64,000 nt of DNA, taken from NCBI GenBank assembly GCA_964598535.1, contig CAZRCI010000015.1, forward strand, positions 55,021 to 119,020, given 5' to 3'. The notes under the pieces were generated by a model, which was not told the DNA's origin, searched no databases, and saw only the letters and a list, made by a program, of their open reading frames with translations. This DNA is from JALHMI01 sp964598535 (GTDB lineage: Bacteria > Planctomycetota > Planctomycetia > Pirellulales > PALSA-1355). Made by a program: the position numbers and the translations under genes. How positions within the stretch are numbered: position 1 is the stretch's first letter; the number at the start of each line of letters is the position of its first letter. Shown here piece after piece: positions 41,658 to 48,336 of the stretch.

Positions 41658-42539
41658 ATGCAGCACCGCAAACACAGCGCGGTCTATGGCGGCGACACTC
41701 GCTGGGGCGAGCCGGGCGTTTTTGCGCGCGACGTGGAAACGCTCGCGCGGCGGACGCTCGCCGTCGTGCTGGTGCTCGGCACGCTGGCCGCGATCCTGTT
41801 CTGGGCGGCGGCCACGCCCGAGGCCTGGGCGAGCGCCAAGACCTCGCCGAATTGCGAGTCGCTCGGATTTCCGGCGGCGATTCCGGGCGCGCCCGCGCGC
41901 GTCGAATGGAACGGGCCGATCGCCTTCGAGTACGACGGCCGAGCCCGCAACCCAGCCTGGGCGATGGCCGTGGTCACGCCGGGCGTGCTCGGCGGCGAGG
42001 CGGTGCGCCGTGAGCGATTCGCCGCCGATCCGCGCGTCGCCAGCGCGTGGCGGGCCACGCTGGCCGACTACCAAGGCAGCGGCTTCGACCGCGGACACCT
42101 GCTGGGGGCCGCGTTCTTCGGCGCGCAGCAGGATCGTGACGCGACGTTTCGGCTATCGAACATCGCGCCGCAGCATCCCGAGCTGAATCGCGGCGCGTGG
42201 AAGCGGATCGAAGAAGGCATTCGCGAGCGCGTGCGAGGAGGCGCCACGGCGGCGATCGTCGTGCTGCCGCTGTATCCGCGGGCCAAGGCGAACCGGGTGA
42301 GCGTGCGGACGATTGGCGCGAACGACGTGTGGGTGCCCGATCGGTACGCGGCGGCGGTGTTGTATTTCGACGGCCGGCGTCCCGCGGAGATGCACGCCTG
42401 GATCGTGCCGAACGCCGCGGCCGCGGACGAGACGAAAGGCCGCACGTGCGTCGACCAGGTGGAGCGAGAGGCGGGCTACGATCTGTTCTGGGGATTGGCC
42501 GACGACATCGAAAACGCATTGGAGGCGTGTGGTGCTTGA
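41658..42539 (+). CDS. Membrane-anchored DNA/RNA non-specific endonuclease (NUC family)
   Basis: 293 residues from ATG 41658 (GCGAGGA upstream). One membrane helix at about 33-53 (LAVVLVLGTLAAILFW) precedes the nuclease domain. The catalytic site is FDRGHLLGAA with His147, and metal-binding Asn168 lies in LSNIAPQHPELNRGAW. Such beta-beta-alpha metal nucleases cut single- and double-stranded DNA and RNA without sequence choice. With the N-terminus inside, the active domain faces the periplasm. It could clear debris at lysis or destroy incoming DNA. It overlaps the next gene. Confidence 0.85.
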   Translation: MQHRKHSAVYGGDTRWGEPGVFARDVETLARRTLAVVLVLGTLAAILFWAAATPEAWASAKTSPNCESLGFPAAIPGAPARVEWNGPIAFEYDGRARNPAWAMAVVTPGVLGGEAVRRERFAADPRVASAWRATLADYQGSGFDRGHLLGAAFFGAQQDRDATFRLSNIAPQHPELNRGAWKRIEEGIRERVRGGATAAIVVLPLYPRAKANRVSVRTIGANDVWVPDRYAAAVLYFDGRRPAEMHAWIVPNAAAADETKGRTCVDQVEREAGYDLFWGLADDIENALEACGA

Positions 42540-42903
42540 ATCTTTTGAGCCCGCGGTGCGCGCGGTCGAGCGGATCGGTCTTGCGCCGGCGCTGTTGCTG
42601 CTGCTCGTCGTGCCGCTGCTGTGGTCGGCGTGGCAGATCGTCAAGTGGAGCGGCCGGCGAGCCGACCGCGTGATCGTGGCTCACGTGCGCATGACGCGGA
42701 CGTTCGCCGCGAACGACACGAAGCACGCAGAGGCGCTCGAGCGGATCGCCGCCAACGATCAGGCGGGGCACGACACGACCCACCGGAAGCTCGACGCGCT
42801 CCACGGCGACGTCCGGCGCGCCCTGTCTTGCCCAGCCGACCGCCCCCCTTTGGGTCCTCCGCCGCCCCCGGCCATCGATCGCGGGGCGGGGGATGCTCGA
42901 TAA
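42532..42903 (+). CDS. Small single-span membrane protein (holin- or spanin-like candidate)
   Basis: 123 residues from GTG 42532, overlapping the nuclease gene (TTGGAGG upstream). A membrane helix lies at about 17-36 (GLAPALLLLLVVPLLWSAWQ). A charged helical stretch follows (HVRMTRTFAANDTKHAEALE and more to about 95), then a Pro-rich end. A short N-terminal membrane helix followed by a coiled coil is common in phage holins, inner-membrane spanins and phage-exclusion proteins. No family is certain. Confidence 0.55.
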   Translation: MLESFEPAVRAVERIGLAPALLLLLVVPLLWSAWQIVKWSGRRADRVIVAHVRMTRTFAANDTKHAEALERIAANDQAGHDTTHRKLDALHGDVRRALSCPADRPPLGPPPPPAIDRGAGDAR

Positions 42904-42967
42904 ACGCGTGCGTCCCGCGCTGCAGCGCGCTTCATCATCATCATGTTTCACGGTCTCCCAGAATCCC

Positions 42968-43240
42968 ATGCCGCTGACCCAAGCCGAGTATGAAGCCGAG
43001 AAGGCCGTCGAGCGCGAGAAGCGAGTGCAACTGCTCAAGGCGTTTCGCGCCGTGATCGCGCGCAAACTGAAGCAGCTCGACAACGACAAGCCGGTTCCGC
43101 TGCGTGATCTGGTGCCGGCAGTACGCATGGTCAGCGACCAGCTCCGCCTCGAATACAAAGGCGCGCAGAAAGAGGAGATCCAATCGCCGGCTGAAAATGA
43201 TCCGTTGGCCGATCTGAAAGTGTTCCGCCCGGCAGGCTAA
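42968..43240 (+). CDS. Unknown small protein upstream of the terminase genes
   Basis: 90 residues from ATG 42968; an earlier ATG at 42893 overlaps the previous gene and would add an N-terminus that looks non-coding. It opens MPLTQAEYEAEKAVEREKRV and is helical and charged, with a region (FRAVIARKLKQLDNDKPVPL) suited to a coiled coil. It stops 3 bases before the small terminase gene, so it is probably co-transcribed. Confidence 0.55.
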   Translation: MPLTQAEYEAEKAVEREKRVQLLKAFRAVIARKLKQLDNDKPVPLRDLVPAVRMVSDQLRLEYKGAQKEEIQSPAENDPLADLKVFRPAG

Positions 43241-43243
43241 TCG

Positions 43244-43963
43244 ATGGCAGCCCTCACCGGGCCACAGCTATGCGACAAACTAGGGATCGACGCGAAACAA
43301 CTCGCCGCGTGGGTACGCCGTGGCATTCCCTCGATCGGCCGCGGCAAGGCACGTACGTTCGATCCGGCGCAGGTGCGCGCGTGGCTGATCGCGAACAAGC
43401 TTGCGGAAGCTCCCGCGGCCGAGGTGCCCCCCGAGCAACCCATTGCGCATACCGTCGCGCAGGTGGCCGAGTACTTCCAGGTCAGCGAGCGCGCGGTGCA
43501 TACCTGGATCAAGCAAGGCATGCCCGGCAAGGCCGGCCGGCCGGGCACGCAAGAGGGCGCGTTCCCTCTGTCCGAGATCGAGGCGTGGCGCGAGGGGCGG
43601 AAGAATCCGCACGTCGTCACCGGCGAGGAAACGAAGAGCCAGGCACAAGCGCGGCTCAATACTATGCGGGCGGACATGCTCGAACTAGAGCTGCGCGCGA
43701 AACGCGGCGAGCTCGTCGACGCGAACGAAGTCGCGCGGCGCTGGGTGCGTTTGTCGACCGAAGCGCGCGCGGTCCTCGCGCAACTGCCCGCACTCCTCGC
43801 CAAGCAGCTCCCGGTGGAGCTGGACGCCAAGGTCCGCCGCAAGGCGCGGCAGATCGCCACGCGCCTGATCGAGCAATGCGCCGAAGCACTCGAGTCGTTC
43901 CTCGCCGCCGAAGCCGATGCCGCCGAAGCGGAGGAGACCGATGGTAGCGTCGACCAAGCGTAG
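43244..43963 (+). CDS. Phage terminase small subunit, Nu1-like
   Basis: 239 residues. Two helix-turn-helix units of the MerR/Nu1 type are visible near the start: LTGPQLCDKLGIDAKQLAAW and VAEYFQVSERAVHTWIKQG. The second is followed by the wing-like PGKAGRPGTQEGAFPL. A helical C-terminal part (about 130-225) likely makes the oligomer. In lambda-type packaging gpNu1 binds the cos region and recruits the motor gpA; the partner gene here overlaps it by 23 bases, which supports the call. Two HTHs in tandem is unusual compared with the single one of lambda. Confidence 0.75.
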   Translation: MAALTGPQLCDKLGIDAKQLAAWVRRGIPSIGRGKARTFDPAQVRAWLIANKLAEAPAAEVPPEQPIAHTVAQVAEYFQVSERAVHTWIKQGMPGKAGRPGTQEGAFPLSEIEAWREGRKNPHVVTGEETKSQAQARLNTMRADMLELELRAKRGELVDANEVARRWVRLSTEARAVLAQLPALLAKQLPVELDAKVRRKARQIATRLIEQCAEALESFLAAEADAAEAEETDGSVDQA

Positions 43964-46007
43964 TATCTTTCCCGCGCCGATCGCTCGACGGTATCAGCGA
44001 CCCATCTCGCGCGTGCTTGCCGTCGGCGCCTCGGCCTGGCGGCGCATGGCGCCGCCCCCGGCGGTCGGCTGGTGCGAACGCGAACTGCACCTGCCCCCCG
44101 AGCTCACGGGATCGGCGGGCAAGGTGGACTTCGTCACGCGGCCGTATTGGCGTGAGCCGCTTTCGCTGCTCGACGATCCTGATGTGCGCACCATCTCGAT
44201 CATGGGCGATGCTCAAGGCGGCAAGACGGTGCTGCTGTGCGCGATGGCCATCAGTCGCGCCGCGTGCGACCCCGCCCCCGCAATGCTGGTCTATCCCGAC
44301 CAGGACGCGATGCGCGAAGGGCGTGACAAGATCTACGGCATGTGCGAGGTCTCGCCGGCGATGGCCGCGCGCATTCCGCCGCCGTCGAAGTGGAATGACC
44401 GTTGGATCGACTACGGCAATATGCTCGTGTGGCTGGCCTATTCCGGCGGTCGGCAGCGCATGCGTGGCCGGCCAGCCAAGTACGTCTTCTGCACCGAGGT
44501 CGACGTCTGGCAGGACGACGTGCGGCTCGGCTCGTCGGCGAAACTAATCCAGGCGCGGTGCAAGGCGTTCGTCGAGCATAAGATCGTTTACGAGTCGACG
44601 CCCACCGACGACGCGTCGACGATCGCGGCGCTGTACGGCCGCAGCGATCGCCGCAAGTATCTGGTGCCGTGCCCGCGCTGCAACCACTGGCAAGAGCTCC
44701 GCTTCTTCCCGCACGCGAAAGGCAAGTTCACCGGCAAGGGTGGCGTGGCCGGCATGACGGACAAGAACGGCGCGTGGCTGACGCCGGAGCAAGTGCGCGG
44801 CAGCGGGTACTATCTCGGCGAATGCGGTTGCCGGATCGAGTCGGACGCCAAGACCGACATGGTGGCCGCGGGATTGTGGGTGCCGCACGGGTGCGCCATC
44901 AAGCGTGATCGTGTCGCCGGCACCCCAACCCGATCCGCGCGCAATGCCGGGTTCCAAATGTCGGCCCTGTACGCGCCGGCGTTCACGTTCGGGGACATCG
45001 CCGAAGCCTACCTCGAGCACCGTGAATCGAATCAACTGCGCGTGTTCTGGAATAATTGGCTCGGCCTGCCCGATCGTGTCGCCAGTCGCCTGCCGCACTG
45101 GAAGACGCTCGGCCAGCGTTTGGCGTGGCACCACCGGCGCGGCACCGTGCCTGCCGAAGCATTTTTCTTGACGTCGCAAGCCGACGTGCAGCAAGACCAT
45201 GTCCATTTTGGCGTCCGCGCCTGGGGCGATAAGCGTTCGAGTTGGCTGGTCGAGTGGGGAACCTTTAAGCGCGACGAGGCGCCACCCAAGGCCGATCCGC
45301 AGCCTACCGCCGAAGAAATTATCGAAGCGCAGTCGCTACGGATCGCGAGCGATCTAGCGCGTCTGGAAACCGAGGTCCTCGCCGCGCGATTCCCGATCAA
45401 CGGGACAAGTCCGCTGGGACTGCAACAGTTGCCGGTGCGTCTGCTCGGCGTCGACGCCAACTATCGCACCTTCGAGGTGCATGATTTCGTCAAACACGCC
45501 CAGCGCCGCTACGGGGACCGCGTGCGCGCCATCCGCGGCGACCACAAGGTCGATCCCACGGAGCTGTACCGCGCTTCGCTCGTCGAGCGAAACGCGCGCA
45601 CCGGGAAGGTCTACGAGGGCGGACTGTACCTGTGGGGCATCTTCGTGAACGCGTTTCGTGAACAACTGCTCTCGCTGTTCCGCGGCGACGTCGATCAACC
45701 AGGTGCGTGGCTGCTCACCAGCGACGTCGTCGTGCTGGGGCAGAGTTACCTGCGTCAGCTCGTGAACCAGGGGCCGGTGACCGAGGTGCTGCCGGGCGGC
45801 AAAACGGTCGTGCGCTGGAAAACGCGCGATCCGGTCGTTGGCGAACACGCCTGGGATATCGAGGTGGTCCAGCTCGCGCTGGCCGAAATGATTACCGGCG
45901 GGGAGTGGCACGCCGCCAAGTGGGCTCGGCCGCGGCCGAGCGATTTGCCGCGCGCGCCGGCCGGAGTGGATTTGCCGCGCGATTTTAGTGATTTTTCAGC
46001 ACGTTGA
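43941..46007 (+). CDS. Phage terminase large subunit, GpA family
   Basis: 688 residues, normal for the lambda gpA-like family. ATG 43941 has GGAGGAGA upstream. Walker A is MGDAQGGKTVLLC (about 89-101), and Walker B is YVFCTEVDVW near 175-185. A zinc pair is CPRC ... GECGCR near 245-300. The nuclease part from about 400 contains the acidic positions VDANY and GDHKVD. It powers DNA packaging and cuts the concatemer. The GpA type usually goes with cos packaging. Neighbours are the small subunit and portal in the same order as lambda. Confidence 0.9.
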   Translation: MVASTKRSIFPAPIARRYQRPISRVLAVGASAWRRMAPPPAVGWCERELHLPPELTGSAGKVDFVTRPYWREPLSLLDDPDVRTISIMGDAQGGKTVLLCAMAISRAACDPAPAMLVYPDQDAMREGRDKIYGMCEVSPAMAARIPPPSKWNDRWIDYGNMLVWLAYSGGRQRMRGRPAKYVFCTEVDVWQDDVRLGSSAKLIQARCKAFVEHKIVYESTPTDDASTIAALYGRSDRRKYLVPCPRCNHWQELRFFPHAKGKFTGKGGVAGMTDKNGAWLTPEQVRGSGYYLGECGCRIESDAKTDMVAAGLWVPHGCAIKRDRVAGTPTRSARNAGFQMSALYAPAFTFGDIAEAYLEHRESNQLRVFWNNWLGLPDRVASRLPHWKTLGQRLAWHHRRGTVPAEAFFLTSQADVQQDHVHFGVRAWGDKRSSWLVEWGTFKRDEAPPKADPQPTAEEIIEAQSLRIASDLARLETEVLAARFPINGTSPLGLQQLPVRLLGVDANYRTFEVHDFVKHAQRRYGDRVRAIRGDHKVDPTELYRASLVERNARTGKVYEGGLYLWGIFVNAFREQLLSLFRGDVDQPGAWLLTSDVVVLGQSYLRQLVNQGPVTEVLPGGKTVVRWKTRDPVVGEHAWDIEVVQLALAEMITGGEWHAAKWARPRPSDLPRAPAGVDLPRDFSDFSAR

Positions 46008-46024
46008 TTTTAGGAGGTATTCCA

Positions 46025-46393
46025 ATGACCCGCCCCGCTCGGAAATCGCCTGCGTCCACCAAACCGCCGTCCACCAAACCGGCGCCGGCGAACAAGAATG
46101 AGCCCGCGCCACCGATTGGCCCCATGGGAATCGATATCGCGCCGCCGCCGGCGTCCAGCGAGCCGCCGTCCACGGAGCCGGCGGCGGAAGCGCCATTGCT
46201 TCCACAGGCGGATAAGCCCGAGTGCCCTTATTGCAAGGGCCCCTGCACGGCGAATCGCTCGGAGCCGTACTTCACGCGGTACTACTGCCCCACGCGCGGC
46301 TGTACCTACAGCGTCAAAGTCCCGCGCCCCCGCATACAGGAGCGGCTTTACGCGGACCGCATGCGCGAGCGAGGAGGATTCGACGCTCGGTAA
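46025..46393 (+). CDS. Pro-rich protein with C-terminal zinc ribbon
   Basis: 122 residues; AGGAGGTATTCCA precedes ATG 46025, a strong site. The first 70 residues are Pro/Ala/Ser-rich and repetitive (STKPPSTKPAPANKN). The last part is CPYCKGPCTANRSEPYFTRY followed by YCPTRGCTYSVKVPRPR, a zinc ribbon of the Ogr/Delta type seen in phage regulators. It sits between terminase and the gpW-like gene, where no regulator is expected. Confidence 0.65.
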   Translation: MTRPARKSPASTKPPSTKPAPANKNEPAPPIGPMGIDIAPPPASSEPPSTEPAAEAPLLPQADKPECPYCKGPCTANRSEPYFTRYYCPTRGCTYSVKVPRPRIQERLYADRMRERGGFDAR

Positions 46394-46457
46394 CGGACCA
46401 CGAAACAGGCGGGCGGCCGGCGAGCGGGAACTCGGCCGGCCGGCCCCGCCGGCGGTG

Positions 46458-46471
46458 ATTTCGGCCGAAAT
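46458..46471. repeat. 14-bp palindrome ATTTCGGCCGAAAT, one of three copies
   Basis: This perfect palindrome lies in the gap upstream of the gpW-like gene. Identical copies are at 38874-38887 and 52562-52575 within coding sequence. It could be a binding site for a dimeric regulator. Confidence 0.5.
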
Positions 46472-46533
46472 ATTTTGGCGGCTTGGAAGTTTGGGGTTGT
46501 TTCCTGTTCGTGTGCGGGCTACCGGCGTGCGTT

Positions 46534-46749
46534 ATGGCCGACGCACAGACGCTCCTGGATCTCGTGAACGCCGCGATCGTAGCGATCCTCGAAGATCGCT
46601 TCGAGGAGTTCGCCGAAGGTGACCAGCGGTTCAAGAACCTCTCGCTGGCCGAGCTGCGCGCGTGGCGCACGGAACTGCAGCGCGAAGTGGCGGCGCAGTC
46701 GGGCGGAGCGATCCAGTTCGGTTCCATCGTTTCGATGGACGAGGGCTGA
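46534..46749 (+). CDS. gpW-like head completion protein
   Basis: 71 residues from ATG 46534. Helical and acidic: MADAQTLLDLVNAAIVAILE, then FKNLSLAELRAWRTELQREV and GAIQFGSIV. In lambda, gpW (68 residues) is encoded between gpA and the portal gpB, exactly as here, and it plugs the portal after packaging. Size, helical layout and position agree; the sequence likeness itself is weak. Confidence 0.65.
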   Translation: MADAQTLLDLVNAAIVAILEDRFEEFAEGDQRFKNLSLAELRAWRTELQREVAAQSGGAIQFGSIVSMDEG

Positions 46750-46752
46750 CCG

Positions 46753-48336
46753 ATGCACGCCCCCGCTCCCGCTCCCTGGTACCGCCGCCTCGCCGCGACC
46801 CTCCTCGCCGGCGCCGCCGCCAAGCTCGACGCCCAAGCGTTCGGCGGCAACTCGTACCGCGGCGCGGCGATCGACAAACTGACGCGCAACTGGCTGCCGC
46901 AGCACCGGTCCGGCGATTCGATGCTGCTCGAAGACTGGAACCTGCTCACCGCGCGCGTCAGCGACCTGATCCGCAATGAGCCGTCGCTCAAGAAAGCCAA
47001 GGCCGACCTGGTGAAGCACATCATCGGGGTCGGCATCCAGTCGTTCGCCGACGTCGTGGACGACGCCGGCGAGTATTACGACGAATTCAACGACGAAGCG
47101 GATGACGCGTTCGAGCGCTGGTCCGAGGAGGAGGCCGACGTCGAGGGCCGCCGCGCCTGGCAGGATTTCCAAACGGACGGCTACGCCCAGACGATCGAGC
47201 ACGGAGAATCGCTGTTCCTCAAGTGCTTCGACGACGCGCCGGGCCGCAGCGTGCCGTATTGCCTGCAGATGCTCGAGGCGGCCCAGCTCGACGAGGGCAA
47301 GAACGAGGACTGGGGGCCGGGGCGCAATCGGATCGTGCGAGGCGTTGAGCTCGATCGACGCAACCGCGCCGTCGCCTATTGGATCTTCGACGCGCATCCG
47401 TGGGATCGCTACAGCGGGTGGTCGAGCGAATCGACGCGGATTCCCGCCGAGCGCGTCCACCATCACTTTATCCCCATGCCCACGAGCGCGACGCGCGGCA
47501 TGAGCTGGTTCCACGCGCTGGTGCGGGTGACGCGCGACGTCGATTGGATGCTCGGCAACGAGCTGACCGCCGGCGCGCTGCAGGCGCTGCTCGTCGCGAT
47601 CCACAAAGCGGACGTGGTCACCACCGCCACCGGTCTCGGTCCGGGGCTGAGCGACGGGCAGTCGAACGTCGACGAATTCGGAAACTCGCTGTTGAAGCTG
47701 GGCCGCGGTACCGTGGCCCGCATCAACAAAGACGAGGACCTCCAGCTCGTCGAGAGCAAGCGGCCCGGCCCGCAGGTCAAGCCGACGATGCAGCTCATGC
47801 GCCAGGAGCAGGCGATGGGCTCGAACCTCGCGTACACGACGCTCACGGGCGACTTTTCCGCGACGTCGTTCACGAGCGCGCACGGCGCGATGAACGAAGA
47901 GAACGCGTACTTCCGCCCGCTCCAGCGGCGTTGCGCCCGATCGCTGATCAAGCCCGTGCGGCGCGAGCACCTGCGGTACGCGGTCGCGTACGGGCAATTG
48001 CGGACGCTCACGGCGAGCGCGTACCGCGCGAATCCCACTAAATGGCGGCGCGTGCTCGCCCAGCCTCCGGGCCGCGACATGCTCAACCCGCTCGATCAGA
48101 GCGAGGCGGCCAACTCGCGCATGCGCGGCGGTCAGACCACGCTCGCCGACGAATGCGGCGCGACCGGCCGCAACTGGCGGCAGACGCTGCGCATGAAGGC
48201 GCGCATCGAGCGCGAGGCGCGGCGGCTCGGCACGACGGTCGATTGGTCCAAAGGCGGCGGCGAGCCTTCGACGGCCGATCAGCGCGATGGGCAGGGCATC
48301 GCCGAAACGACGGAGATCACTGATGGCGAAGCGTAG
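46753..48336 (+). CDS. Phage portal protein, lambda gpB family
   Basis: 527 residues, the family length. The N-terminal GGNSYRGAAIDKLTRNWLPQ and HRSGDSMLLEDWNLLTARVS are typical of lambda-type portals. Further blocks are VGIQSFADVVDDAGEYYDEF, YCLQMLEAAQLDEGKN, ERVHHHFIPMPTSATRGMSW and SNLAYTTLTGDFSATSFTSA. The protein forms the dodecameric ring at one capsid corner through which DNA enters. It overlaps the start of the protease-capsid gene by 14 bases. Confidence 0.9.
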   Translation: MHAPAPAPWYRRLAATLLAGAAAKLDAQAFGGNSYRGAAIDKLTRNWLPQHRSGDSMLLEDWNLLTARVSDLIRNEPSLKKAKADLVKHIIGVGIQSFADVVDDAGEYYDEFNDEADDAFERWSEEEADVEGRRAWQDFQTDGYAQTIEHGESLFLKCFDDAPGRSVPYCLQMLEAAQLDEGKNEDWGPGRNRIVRGVELDRRNRAVAYWIFDAHPWDRYSGWSSESTRIPAERVHHHFIPMPTSATRGMSWFHALVRVTRDVDWMLGNELTAGALQALLVAIHKADVVTTATGLGPGLSDGQSNVDEFGNSLLKLGRGTVARINKDEDLQLVESKRPGPQVKPTMQLMRQEQAMGSNLAYTTLTGDFSATSFTSAHGAMNEENAYFRPLQRRCARSLIKPVRREHLRYAVAYGQLRTLTASAYRANPTKWRRVLAQPPGRDMLNPLDQSEAANSRMRGGQTTLADECGATGRNWRQTLRMKARIEREARRLGTTVDWSKGGGEPSTADQRDGQGIAETTEITDGEA

